The position numbers and the translations under genes are program-made. Below are positions 1 to 8,076 of a stretch of 14,697 nt of DNA, in pieces (the first letter of the stretch is position 1; each line of letters starts with the position of its first letter). A model generated the notes under the pieces. That model saw only the letters and a list, made by a program, of their open reading frames with translations, did no database searches and had not been told where the DNA came from. The stretch is taken from assembly GCA_938008575.1 (NCBI GenBank), contig CALLKB010000138.1:1-14697 (forward strand), given 5' to 3'. This DNA comes from an uncultured Cytophagaceae bacterium (GTDB lineage Bacteria; Bacteroidota; Bacteroidia; Cytophagales; Spirosomataceae).

Positions 1-84
1 GAGCGGAACTCTGATGGTTGTAACTCATAAAAATTATCAAGAAGCTGGTTTTTTTTCTACCAAGTATTTACCCAGCAACCCTGC

Positions 85-120
85 ACCTTTGGCAATCCTC
101 AAACCAGGTTTGCCAAAGGT
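85..120 (+). repeat. 36-nt intergenic palindrome, copy 1 (forward)
   Basis: The arms ACCTTTGGCAA and TTGCCAAAGGT form an 11-bp perfect stem. The asymmetric centre reads TCCTCAAACCAGGT, the variant with A at position 17. It is identical to copy 2 and to the reverse complement of copy 6. It lies inside tandem unit 1. Confidence 0.95.
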
Positions 121-212
121 AGTGTGGGGGAGCGGAACTCTGATGGTTGTAACTCATAAAAATTATCAAGAAGCTGGTTTTTTTCTACCAAGTATTTACC
201 CAGCAACCCTGT

Positions 213-248
213 ACCTTTGGCAATCCTCAAACCAGGTTTGCCAAAGGT
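213..248 (+). repeat. 36-nt intergenic palindrome, copy 2 (forward)
   Basis: Identical to copy 1 (A at position 17) and lying at the same place in the second tandem unit. It is preceded by CCCTGT and followed by AACGTGGGGG, part of the C-rich/G-rich flanks that lengthen the stem imperfectly in several copies. Confidence 0.95.
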
Positions 249-347
249 AACGTGGGGGCAAGAATTGCCAAGGCTCAGTTTAATATCCACCGTGCGCTGT
301 AGCATTTCACAAATTCCCTAAATCTTGTAACTTGCCCTTCTAAACCT

Positions 348-1469
348 ATGTCGATGAAAAAAATCCTCTTCTTCCTGGCCGCAGTTTGGGCTTTGCAAGC
401 TTGCACATCCAAAGAAACGAGCGTTTCCTCGTACTTCAATTATGGAGATAGCCTCGAATCCGCAGGCGTCCGCATGATTCCCATTCAAACGCCGAAAGGC
501 ACATTCAAGGTTTGGACGAAACGATTTGGCAATAATCCCAAAATCAAAATCTTATTGCTCCATGGCGGTCCTGCCATGACGCATGAATACATGGAATGCT
601 TCGAGACTTTTTTCCAGCGGGAGGGTTTCGAGTTTTATGAATATGACCAATTGGGGTCTTATTATAGCGACCAGCCAACGGATACGACTTTGTGGACCAA
701 CGAGCGTTTCGTGGAAGAAGTCGAGCAAGTTCGCATGGCGATCGGGGCTGATGCTTCCAATTTCTACATTTTGGGAAACTCCTGGGGTGGTATTCTGGGG
801 ATGGAATATGCGCTGAAATACCAGAAGAATCTGAAAGGTTTGTTGATCTCCAACATGGTCGCTAGCGCACCCGAATATGGAAAATACGCGGATGAGGTGT
901 TGGCCAAACAAATGGACCCACAAATTTTAAAAGAAATCCGAGCGATTGAAGCGAAAAAAGACTTCGCCAATCCCCGCTACATGGAATTACTGATTCCGAA
1001 TTTTTACCATGAACACATTTGCCGCTTGCAAGAATGGCCAGATGCCCTGAATCGCTCCTTGAAACATGCAAACGGTGTCATTTATACACAAATGCAAGGT
1101 CCCAGTGAATTTGGGATTGGAGGTTCTTTGGCAAAATGGGACATCAAAAACCGCTTAAAAGAAATCTCCGTTCCTACCTTGATGATCGGAGGGAAATATG
1201 ACACGATGGATCCCAAAGCCATGGAAGCACAAAGTAAAATGGTTCAAAAAGGCTCCTATTTATATTGTCCAAACGGAAGCCATCTTTCCATGTGGGATGA
1301 CCAAAAGGTCTACATGAAAGGTGTCATCGATTTCATCCACAAAGTGGATGTGGGCGCCAATAAAAATCAATCCAAGCAGTCCATCCCAATAGGTGCTCCA
1401 TCAGGAATGTTAGGTGTTTGCATCGGTTTCCAATCGTTTGGATTCGCCTTAAATTGGTCGATCGTCTGA
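348..1469 (+). CDS. Alpha/beta-hydrolase lipoprotein, proline iminopeptidase-like (peptidase S33 type)
   Basis: A predicted outer-surface or periplasmic lipoprotein that would remove an N-terminal residue, classically proline, from short peptides. The signal peptide ends in a lipobox, LQAC, with Cys19. The fold motifs are the oxyanion HGGP (72-75), the nucleophile elbow GNSWGG (143-148, Ser145), the acid in GGKYD (Asp285) and the histidine in NGSH (His312), so the triad is complete. HGGP with GxSxGG is typical of S33 prolyl aminopeptidases, but exact substrate cannot be read from sequence. Start: ATG 348, although the in-frame ATG at 354 gives the more usual MKKILFF start. The last 33 or so residues run antisense into the neighbouring protease gene and look unlike a family C-terminus, so the native stop may have been lost. 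Confident in the fold, moderate on peptidase activity. Confidence 0.85.
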   Translation: MSMKKILFFLAAVWALQACTSKETSVSSYFNYGDSLESAGVRMIPIQTPKGTFKVWTKRFGNNPKIKILLLHGGPAMTHEYMECFETFFQREGFEFYEYDQLGSYYSDQPTDTTLWTNERFVEEVEQVRMAIGADASNFYILGNSWGGILGMEYALKYQKNLKGLLISNMVASAPEYGKYADEVLAKQMDPQILKEIRAIEAKKDFANPRYMELLIPNFYHEHICRLQEWPDALNRSLKHANGVIYTQMQGPSEFGIGGSLAKWDIKNRLKEISVPTLMIGGKYDTMDPKAMEAQSKMVQKGSYLYCPNGSHLSMWDDQKVYMKGVIDFIHKVDVGANKNQSKQSIPIGAPSGMLGVCIGFQSFGFALNWSIV

Positions 1470-3745
1470 ACGATGTATTTTGCCATGGCTGTCGGCTTAA
1501 GGCTATAATTTGCCCGAATCTTCTGTACAAATACTTGCACCTGCGCCGCCGCAAGGGGAGAAATACTAGGTGCATTCAATGTGTTCAATAAGGCCGAAAC
1601 GACTTTAAAATTGATGGTTTCTTGCGTGGCTTGCAGATAAGAATCTGCATGTGATTTGTTAATCGTTGCTTGCATCAGCCTATCCAAGGTTTCTTCCACG
1701 CCCAATTGTTTCGAATCCACGGATTTGTTGCCAGCCAAGCGGGATAGTCGATCCGGATGCAATAATAAGTCCAAGGTAAAATCAGCTGCCGACTCCACCG
1801 CTCCCATGGGATCAAAGGTGATGCCCGTTTTTCCTTTGAATGATTCACGCGTCCGATCGTAATTGAAGGCGCGCGGTGGGAATAATGCGAGTTTGTCCTT
1901 GGGTATGGCTAGGGTTTGTGCATCCAAGGTAGCCGTCAACGCTTGCAATGCATCGAGCTGTAAAGCAAGAGGTGCCGGTGATAAGACCATCTCTTTTCCA
2001 CCCCGTACGGCATAGTTATATTCCGAACCTCCGATGATTTTGGAAACCGCCTCCGTCTGATAGCGATGTAAGAAATACAAGGGAACAAATACATCTTCTA
2101 AGTGCGAATACGTTTCATTTGGGCGGATATTGTTTGCTGAAAAGTTCGCAATGGCTTGTTGGCGAACCTTCAAAATCTTCTGCAACTCATCCACAATGGT
2201 TGTTCCATTGTCCCAAAGGTGCGCATAAATATGTGCGCCGCCCGGATTTCTTGCGTCCGCGTCCGTAATGAAACGCATTCCTTTTTCGTAAGCATTGTCC
2301 AATACTTGATTCAGCGCTGCCTGGGTTTTATGTTCTCCATAGGCATAATCGACCGAAACCTTATCCCAATCCCCTATTTTCGTATCATAGGCATGGCTGA
2401 AATCCATTTGATTGTTTTTGAACTCGATTTGCGGGTGGGGGTAATCCATCACACTGCTATTGTTGCGCGCACTCGCCGCATAATTATGGGCAAATCCGAG
2501 CGTATGGCCTATTTCATGTGCGGCTAATTGTCGAATTCTTGCCAAAGCCATCGCCATCATCGGACCATTGTTTGATCCATCCACGGCAAACGGGGCATTC
2601 ATCAAGGCCTGCGCAATTAAGAAATCTTGGCGAATGCGTAGACTACCTAAGCTCACATGACCTTTCATGATTTCTCCAGTGCGCGGGTCGGCGATGCTCG
2701 CACCATACGACCAGCCGCGTGTCGAGCGATGTACCCATTGAATGACATGATAGCGCACATCCATGGGATCAGCATCTTCCGGTAATAATTTGATTTGAAA
2801 GGCATCTTTGTACCCGATGGCTTCGAATGCTTGGTTCCACCAGCGGCCTCCCTCCATCAGCGCAGAACGGATGGGTTCAGGGGTACCATTGTCCAAATAG
2901 TAAATGATAGGTTTGATTGCCTCACTCACAGCGGCTTTCGGGTCTTTTTTCTCCAAACGATGCCGCGTAATCCACTTTTTTTCAATCACTTCTTGAACCG
3001 GAGAAGCATAATCTTGAAAGGTGATCGCATTAGCTCCAGAACGTGGGTCAAAAAGGCGAGGTTGATAATTGTTGTCGGGAAGTTCAATGAACGAATGGTG
3101 TTCAACTACGGTCACATTATCGGCATTCGGTGCCACAGAACGTATTTCGGCTCCCGTTCCATTGCCAGCAAAGGTCAGTCGGGCCTCGAATTCCGTATTT
3201 TTAGGAAACGATTTGGTGCGTTCTAATGCCAAAGAGCTTTTTGATTTATCTAGGCTATAAGTACCTTGTTTCGCTTGCGCTAAGCGTTTCAAAACCCCAT
3301 GTGCATCTTGCATAAGGAAGTCCGTTAAATCAATGAAATAGGATCCATTGCGTGTATATTCGATTTTAAAACCAAACAAAACCGATTTCGCAAAGGCTTG
3401 TTGGACCGATAATTTTTCTAATGCATTCGTCGTATTCGCTCGGTAACGCGTGTTGGGCTGAACGAGGAAAATTTTATTGCCCTGCTTCTCGAAAAACACA
3501 ACTTGCTCATTGCCTAATTGGCCGCGGTCTAAGCCAAGGTCATTATTCCCTACGCCTTGGGCGAGTGAATAGGCATACAAAAATTCCTCGTTGAGTTTGT
3601 TGACTTCGAGATAGATTTTGTCGGCAGTATCATCGTAATAAAAATTAAAATAGCCCGGATGGGCTTTCATGGACTGGATTTTATCGGCGATTTGTGCCTG
3701 CGCACCTAGACTTAATAGGACAAAAAGAAGGACTAATTTTTTCAT
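1367..3745 (-). CDS. Secreted zinc-dependent metzincin protease (DUF5118/DUF5117/met-zincin type)
   Basis: A 792-residue exported zinc endopeptidase. A Sec signal peptide (MKKLVLLFVLLSLGAQAQ, residues 1-18) precedes N-terminal beta-rich sequence that fits the DUF5118 and DUF5117 domains of Bacteroidota zinc proteases. The catalytic motif is HEIGHTLGFAH (410-420), giving zinc ligands His410, His414 and His420 with catalytic Glu411. It is followed by SVMDY (431-435), a good match to the metzincin Met-turn. Only part of the protein is catalytic; about 370 residues follow. No C-terminal sorting domain of the Por/T9SS type is evident, so it probably stays in the periplasm or at the outer membrane. 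It lies 80 bp from a divergent operon, and its 3' end overlaps the upstream hydrolase gene by 103 bp. Substrate unknown. Confidence 0.9.
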   Translation of the reverse strand: MKKLVLLFVLLSLGAQAQIADKIQSMKAHPGYFNFYYDDTADKIYLEVNKLNEEFLYAYSLAQGVGNNDLGLDRGQLGNEQVVFFEKQGNKIFLVQPNTRYRANTTNALEKLSVQQAFAKSVLFGFKIEYTRNGSYFIDLTDFLMQDAHGVLKRLAQAKQGTYSLDKSKSSLALERTKSFPKNTEFEARLTFAGNGTGAEIRSVAPNADNVTVVEHHSFIELPDNNYQPRLFDPRSGANAITFQDYASPVQEVIEKKWITRHRLEKKDPKAAVSEAIKPIIYYLDNGTPEPIRSALMEGGRWWNQAFEAIGYKDAFQIKLLPEDADPMDVRYHVIQWVHRSTRGWSYGASIADPRTGEIMKGHVSLGSLRIRQDFLIAQALMNAPFAVDGSNNGPMMAMALARIRQLAAHEIGHTLGFAHNYAASARNNSSVMDYPHPQIEFKNNQMDFSHAYDTKIGDWDKVSVDYAYGEHKTQAALNQVLDNAYEKGMRFITDADARNPGGAHIYAHLWDNGTTIVDELQKILKVRQQAIANFSANNIRPNETYSHLEDVFVPLYFLHRYQTEAVSKIIGGSEYNYAVRGGKEMVLSPAPLALQLDALQALTATLDAQTLAIPKDKLALFPPRAFNYDRTRESFKGKTGITFDPMGAVESAADFTLDLLLHPDRLSRLAGNKSVDSKQLGVEETLDRLMQATINKSHADSYLQATQETINFKVVSALLNTLNAPSISPLAAAQVQVFVQKIRANYSLKPTAMAKYIVQTIDQFKANPNDWKPMQTPNIPDGAPIGMDCLD

Positions 3746-3775
3746 TTTCGTTTGTTGTTACTCCGGATAGACCGG

Positions 3776-3806
3776 TTTGATTTCTTGGCCAATTTGCCTA
3801 TCATTG
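3776..3806 (+). promoter_or_regulatory. Candidate promoter of the PIG-L / DUF1080 / Gfo-Idh operon, with overlapping dyad
   Basis: TTTG (3776-3779), a 19-bp spacer and TATCATTG (3799-3806) fit the Bacteroidota -33/-7 pattern (TTG, TAnnTTTG) with one mismatch in the -7 box. A dyad GCCAAT-N9-ATTGGC (3788-3793 and 3803-3808) overlaps the -7 box and could be a repressor site. Transcription would start near 3813, just before the ATG at 3826. Assigned by pattern only. Confidence 0.3.
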
Positions 3807-3825
3807 GCATGTAATTTCTAAACTT

Positions 3826-4686
3826 ATGAAAAATATTCTATTGTTGCTTCTTTTGGCGTTTACGAGTGTAGGCCAAACGAAACCTTTGCGTATCATTTTT
3901 ATTGGTGCGCACCCAGATGATTGTGATATTAAAGGCGGAGGAACGGCTGCCTTATTTGTGGAAATGGGGCATCAGGTTAAATTTCTTTCCGTCACAAATG
4001 GGGATGCCGGTCATCAAACGCAGGGAGGCGGGATGCTTGCTAAACGGCGCATTGCGGAAACGCGCGAAGTGGCGAAGCGTTTAGGCGTTTCCTACGATGT
4101 TTTGGATAATCATGATGGCGAATTGTTACCTAGCTTGGAAATTCGCTTACAAATCATTCGAAAAATAAGGGAATGGAAGGCGGATGTCGTGATTGCGCCT
4201 AGGTCAAATGATTACCATCCGGATCATCGCTATACGGGAATATTGGTTCAAGATGCCGCGTTTATGGTGGGTGTTCCCAATGTCGCTCCGGATGTAGAAC
4301 CGCTCCGCAAAAACCCGGTATTTCTCTATTATCAAGATAATTTCAAGAAACCCAATCCTTTCCAACCCGACATTGCTGTGGACATTACGCCCGTAATTGC
4401 CAAGAAGTTGGCCGGCCTCGATGCCCATCAATCGCAGTTTTATGAGTGGTTGCCTTGGATCGGGAATTATGAATCCGAGGTGCCCAAGGATCCAGCTAAA
4501 TACAAAGATTGGTTATTGCAAAAACGTGTGTTGAAACCCAATCCCGAAGTACAAAAGAGCCTAGTAAAATGGTATGGGGAAACGCGTGCTGCCAAAGCGC
4601 TTTATGCGGAAGCCTTTGAAATCTGTGAATATGGCACACAGCCAAGTGAAGCGGAAATTCGGAACTTGTTTCCCATGTTGAAATAA
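3826..4686 (+). CDS. Exported PIG-L (LmbE-like) family deacetylase
   Basis: A zinc-dependent hydrolase of the PIG-L/LmbE fold. Family members deacetylate N-acetyl-sugars or cleave related amides; the substrate here is unknown. A hydrophobic signal peptide (about residues 1-17, ending VGQ) points to the periplasm. The family motif AHPDD is at 28-32 (His29, Asp31, Asp32) and the second metal motif HPDH is at 131-134, so the zinc site looks intact. At 286 residues it is slightly longer than a minimal PIG-L domain. It is the first gene of a three-gene unit: 11 bp separate it from the DUF1080 gene, which in turn overlaps the Gfo/Idh gene. This grouping is recurrent in Bacteroidota and suggests trimming of substituted sugars. 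Fold is secure; reaction is inferred. Confidence 0.9.
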   Translation: MKNILLLLLLAFTSVGQTKPLRIIFIGAHPDDCDIKGGGTAALFVEMGHQVKFLSVTNGDAGHQTQGGGMLAKRRIAETREVAKRLGVSYDVLDNHDGELLPSLEIRLQIIRKIREWKADVVIAPRSNDYHPDHRYTGILVQDAAFMVGVPNVAPDVEPLRKNPVFLYYQDNFKKPNPFQPDIAVDITPVIAKKLAGLDAHQSQFYEWLPWIGNYESEVPKDPAKYKDWLLQKRVLKPNPEVQKSLVKWYGETRAAKALYAEAFEICEYGTQPSEAEIRNLFPMLK

Positions 4687-4697
4687 ATCAGATACAA

Positions 4698-5345
4698 ATG
4701 AAAAATACCTTATTATTCATTGCGTTCCTGCTGTCGTTTAGCTTGAATGCTCAAAACTGGAAACCACTTTTCAACGGCAAGGATTTGACCGGTTGGAAAC
4801 ACGTAGGAGGCGGCTCTCGTTTCGTTGAAAATGGCTTGCTCGCCAGCAAAGGCGGTATGGGACTCTTGTATTGGACCGGTGGAAAATTAGGTAATTGCCA
4901 AATCAAAGTCGTTTACAAAATGCAGAAATTCAATAGCAATGCCGGCATTTTTGTGAAAGTTCCTATCGAGCCCAAAGAGGAATGGATGCCCGTATTTTAT
5001 GGCTATGAAGTACAAATCGATAACCACCCTGAAACCTCCGGCGAGGATGAATATCACATCAGTGGCACGCTTTATGCTTTTACGAAACCCAAAAGCAAAC
5101 CCGGGAAACCGGGTCCCGAGTGGAATACCATGTTGATCACCTTGGACGGACCGCGGACGATTGTGCACCTCAACGATGAACTCGTGACGGATTACCGGGA
5201 AGGGGAACCTGTGCCGGCTAGGAAATTTGATTTTGAACCTTACCCAGGGCGCCGACCGGATTCCGGGTATTTTGGCTTGCAAAATCATGGAGATGAAGAT
5301 GTCGTGTATTTCAAAGAAGTTTCCGTTAGACCCCTCAAAAAATGA
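4698..5345 (+). CDS. Secreted DUF1080 protein (3-keto-disaccharide hydrolase domain)
   Basis: A 215-residue exported protein that is essentially one DUF1080/PF06439 domain, a concanavalin-like beta-sandwich. Members cleave glycosidic bonds in 3-keto-glycosides. The signal peptide is MKNTLLFIAFLLSFSLNAQ. The characteristic opening WKPLFNGKDLTGWK begins at residue 21. The later segments SNAGIFVK, YEVQIDNH and the closing SGYFGLQNHGD fit the family. Spacing supports operon membership: it follows the PIG-L gene by 11 bp, and its TGA overlaps the next ATG as ATGA (5342-5345), implying translational coupling with the oxidoreductase. Coupling to an oxidoreductase is what the oxidise-then-cleave model predicts. 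The individual glycoside is not predictable. Confidence 0.92.
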   Translation: MKNTLLFIAFLLSFSLNAQNWKPLFNGKDLTGWKHVGGGSRFVENGLLASKGGMGLLYWTGGKLGNCQIKVVYKMQKFNSNAGIFVKVPIEPKEEWMPVFYGYEVQIDNHPETSGEDEYHISGTLYAFTKPKSKPGKPGPEWNTMLITLDGPRTIVHLNDELVTDYREGEPVPARKFDFEPYPGRRPDSGYFGLQNHGDEDVVYFKEVSVRPLKK

Positions 5346-6832
5346 AGCGTTCCGAATTTATCAAGAAAAGCACCTTAGCTTCAGCGGGGTTTTTTATCGT
5401 GCCCCGACATGTCCTAGGGGGTAAAGGTTTTGTCGCACCCAGTGATAAATTGGTCATCGCGGCGATTGGTTGTGGAGGTGAGGGGGATAATGATATCCAA
5501 CATTTGGCTAAAACACCCAATAATAATTCGACCATCGGTTTTCTATGCGATGTGGATCAGCGTCAAGCCGCTCCGAAAAGAAAGCAATTTCCAAAGGCCA
5601 AATTTTACGAGGATTGGCGGGAATTGTTCGATAAAGAAGGTCAGCATTTTGATGCGGTAACCGTTGCCATTCCAGATCATAATCATGCATTAGTGGGTCT
5701 GCGCGCCATGCAGATGAAAAAGCATTTGTATTTGCAGAAGCCTTTGACCCATGACATTCATGAGGCTCGAATTATTACACAGGCGGCATCGAAATACAAA
5801 GTCGTTACCCAAATGGGTGACCAAGGGGCTTCCTGTGAAGGGATGCAAACCATGCGTGAATGGATTGAAGCGGATTTGATTGGCGAGATTTCCAAAGTCT
5901 ATTGCTGGACAGATCGTCCCGTTTGGCCACAAGGCATTGCCTGGCCGAAAACCCCGAGCCGAATCCCAAAAGAATTAAACTGGGATTTATGGTTGGGGAC
6001 CGCTCCACAAACCAATTACATCGAGAACCTCGTGCCCTTCAATTGGCGCGGTTGGTGGGAATTTGGTACGGGAGCACTTGGAGACATGGGTTGCCACATC
6101 ATGGGGCCGCCGTTTAAATTATTGAATTTGGGCTATCCGCATGAGGTGTCGGGGAGTGCTTCCACGACCTACAGCGGGGTCTTTAAGGAATCGGCCTATC
6201 CGGAAAGTGGACCCATTTCGAGTTCCTTGAAATATCGCTTTACGATGCAAAATGGCAAGGATTTGGATTTGTATTGGATGGATGGGGGCATCACGCCGGA
6301 GCGTTTACAGGCTTTGGCACCTGATGTAAATATGAATGATGCCTTGGGAGATTATCCTGGGGAAAACGATTTTGAGGGTTCTACTTTATTTGTTGGGACC
6401 AAAGGGGTGATAGCCTGCGGTTGGGGTGGTTCGCACCCGCGCTTGTTTTCGAAGGAATTGCAAGAGGCAGCTAAACATATCCCACAAAAATATGCCCGTG
6501 TGAAAGGTGGGATGGATGGTCATTGGTGGCAATGGATTGATGCGAGTATTGCGGGATACGGCAACATGGAGGTGAGTTCACCTTTTGAGGGCTATGGTGG
6601 ACCATTGACGGAAACCGTGTTATTGGGTAATTTATTGTTGAGGAGTTTTAATATCCGGGAGAAGGTCAAAAAAATGGATCCCGTGTATGGAGCCATGGAA
6701 GGTTATGCCTACAGCGGAAGGTACAAGGCGCTGAAATGGGATGGGGCCAACATGCGTGTGACCAATTACGAACCAGCGAATCAGTTTTTACGAAGAACTT
6801 ACCGAAAAGGCTGGGGCGATTTGGTGCTTTAA
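5342..6832 (+). CDS. Gfo/Idh/MocA family oxidoreductase, probably exported
   Basis: An NAD(P)-dependent sugar oxidoreductase of 496 residues. An N-terminal KRSEFIKKS followed by a hydrophobic run and PRHVLGG (about 1-27) resembles the twin-arginine leaders of this family, but with Lys-Arg instead of Arg-Arg, so the Tat route is likely but not certain. The Rossmann loop is AIGCGGEGDND (41-51). The usual EKP lysine motif appears as LQKPLTH (131-137), keeping the lysine. GALGDMGCH (244-252) supplies the conserved histidine, His252. The role proposed here is oxidation at C3 of a sugar or glycoside, or reduction of the 3-keto product, working with the DUF1080 protein with which its start codon overlaps. 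Its stop overlaps the convergent transporter gene by 4 bp, leaving no room for a terminator. Confidence 0.92.
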   Translation: MKRSEFIKKSTLASAGFFIVPRHVLGGKGFVAPSDKLVIAAIGCGGEGDNDIQHLAKTPNNNSTIGFLCDVDQRQAAPKRKQFPKAKFYEDWRELFDKEGQHFDAVTVAIPDHNHALVGLRAMQMKKHLYLQKPLTHDIHEARIITQAASKYKVVTQMGDQGASCEGMQTMREWIEADLIGEISKVYCWTDRPVWPQGIAWPKTPSRIPKELNWDLWLGTAPQTNYIENLVPFNWRGWWEFGTGALGDMGCHIMGPPFKLLNLGYPHEVSGSASTTYSGVFKESAYPESGPISSSLKYRFTMQNGKDLDLYWMDGGITPERLQALAPDVNMNDALGDYPGENDFEGSTLFVGTKGVIACGWGGSHPRLFSKELQEAAKHIPQKYARVKGGMDGHWWQWIDASIAGYGNMEVSSPFEGYGGPLTETVLLGNLLLRSFNIREKVKKMDPVYGAMEGYAYSGRYKALKWDGANMRVTNYEPANQFLRRTYRKGWGDLVL

Positions 6833-8001
6833 TCGAAGATACGCTTGTTTGAAACCAAAGGTTTGGCCCAAAAACCAATGCTAAAAATATAGCTCATGCT
6901 GAGAAACAGGATACTCATGCCTGTTTTTAGGCCAAAAATATCCCCAATTCCACCCACGATGAAAGGGAAAATGGCGCCGCCAACGATGCCCGTGACGATG
7001 ATTCCCGCGAAAGAACCGTGGTGTTCGGTGACCGAGTTTAAGGCCAGCGAAAAGATGATTGGGTACATGACGGATGCGAAAAAGCCAACGAGAGGAAAGG
7101 CAATCAATGCCATTGCTGCGTTTCCGTATAAGCCAAAAGCCAAGGAAATCATCGCTAAAAATGTAAAGGCTACTAGGATAATTCGGCTATCCAATAATTT
7201 CAATAAGACAATTCCTAAGACTCCTCCGGCCGTCATCAGTCCCCAATAATAGGCGATGGTATTCGCGCCATCTGTTTGCGGATTGAGGCCATGGTAGGTT
7301 TGTAAAAATTGCGATATCCATGTCGCAATCCCTTGTTCGGTTCCTACATAACAGAGCATGGCGATGAAATACAAGATGACTTGATTGTTTTTAAATAGTT
7401 CTAAGTGGATCGCGATAGCGCCAGGCTTTTCCTCATCCGATAATTTCACTTGGGGAAAATGGGTGCTCAGGGTTATGAGCATCATGATTGCGGAAATGCC
7501 GATAAATAGGATGTAAAGGCTTAGCCAAGGCAATTCCATGCCAATGAAATATTGATAAACCATGGGGCTCAGAAAGGATGCAAAGCCAAAGATCAATTGT
7601 GCCCAAACCGAGTAATTCGCATAATTTTCCTCTCCTCCTGCGGTTCTTAGTAAAGGATTAATGACGACTTGCAACATCGCCATACCGGATCCAATCATGA
7701 ACAAGGAAAGGAGAGCAGTTAAGTAATGTGGCGATAAAACAATCAATAAAGATCCTAAGGTTGCCAGTCCAAAAGCCATCATCATCACTTTCTTCTCATG
7801 GAACGTTTCAAGTAAAATTCCCGCGGGAATGGATGTCACGCCATAGGCAATGAAAAAGGCAAAGGGGAGAAGCGATACGAGCGTTAAACTTAAATCAAAA
7901 GTCCGAATGAGATCTGGGATGATGGGCCCAATGATGTTCGAAATAAATGAAATCACGAAGAAAGTCAATAAGATGACTGAGACAAGCTGTTTGTTTTTCA
8001 T
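6829..8001 (-). CDS. MFS sugar:H+ symporter (FHS / FucP-GluP-like)
   Basis: A 390-residue inner-membrane permease with about 12 predicted hydrophobic segments spread over its full length. The segment FFIAYGVTSIPAGILLE (49-65) and NPLLRTAGGEENYANYS (115-131) fit the fucose/galactose/glucose permease branch of the major facilitator superfamily, which imports monosaccharides with protons. It converges on the sugar-oxidation operon with overlapping stop codons, so it may import the sugars that operon releases. Start: ATG at 8001 places the first membrane helix directly after MKNKQ. A 36-nt palindrome ends only 6 nt upstream of this start, so the leader would contain a stable hairpin. The exact sugar is not known. 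Confidence 0.85.
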   Translation of the reverse strand: MKNKQLVSVILLTFFVISFISNIIGPIIPDLIRTFDLSLTLVSLLPFAFFIAYGVTSIPAGILLETFHEKKVMMMAFGLATLGSLLIVLSPHYLTALLSLFMIGSGMAMLQVVINPLLRTAGGEENYANYSVWAQLIFGFASFLSPMVYQYFIGMELPWLSLYILFIGISAIMMLITLSTHFPQVKLSDEEKPGAIAIHLELFKNNQVILYFIAMLCYVGTEQGIATWISQFLQTYHGLNPQTDGANTIAYYWGLMTAGGVLGIVLLKLLDSRIILVAFTFLAMISLAFGLYGNAAMALIAFPLVGFFASVMYPIIFSLALNSVTEHHGSFAGIIVTGIVGGAIFPFIVGGIGDIFGLKTGMSILFLSMSYIFSIGFWAKPLVSNKRIFD

Positions 8002-8007
8002 AACCTT

Positions 8008-8043
8008 ACCTTTGGCAATCCTCCAACCAGGTTTGCCAAAGGT
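8008..8043 (+). repeat. 36-nt intergenic palindrome, copy 3 (forward)
   Basis: The C-at-17 variant, identical to copy 5 and to the reverse complement of copy 4. It sits 6 nt upstream of the transporter start codon (8001, minus strand), inside that gene's leader. Confidence 0.95.
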
Positions 8044-8076
8044 ACAGGGGTATTTTGATTTTTGATGGGTGCCAAC

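Larger units (their letters stand above)
2..258. repeat. Tandem duplication, unit 129/128 bp, two copies
   Basis: Unit 1 runs from 2 to 130 and unit 2 from 131 to 258. Each starts AGCGGAACTCTGATGG and ends in GTGGGGG. They differ by one T in a T-run (8 T at 49-56, 7 T at 178-184), C84 versus T212, and two or three bases just after the palindrome. Each unit carries one copy of the 36-nt palindrome near its right end. The contig begins one base before unit 1, so further copies may lie outside. This fills most of the gene-free stretch 1-347. The rest (259-347) shows only AT-rich leader for the next gene. The reading frame that runs through both units (14-250) simply repeats a peptide and is not a convincing gene. 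Confidence 0.9.

Noticed and set aside
14..250. Small open frame encoding a duplicated peptide starting MVVTHKNYQEAGFF
   Set aside because: It arises because the tandem unit is 129 bp (divisible by three) and the frame stays open through both copies. It runs through the palindromes and has no start context or domain.
264..273. ATTGCCAAGG as an eighth palindrome copy
   Set aside because: Only a degenerate right arm is present, with no left arm. It is at most a relic.
2795..3226. Plus-strand open frame of about 143 codons inside the metalloprotease gene
   Set aside because: It is antisense to a protein with clear family motifs, and its translation shows no recognisable features.
4887..5288. 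Minus-strand open frame of about 133 codons inside the DUF1080 gene
   Set aside because: It is a shadow of a well-supported coding region on the other strand.
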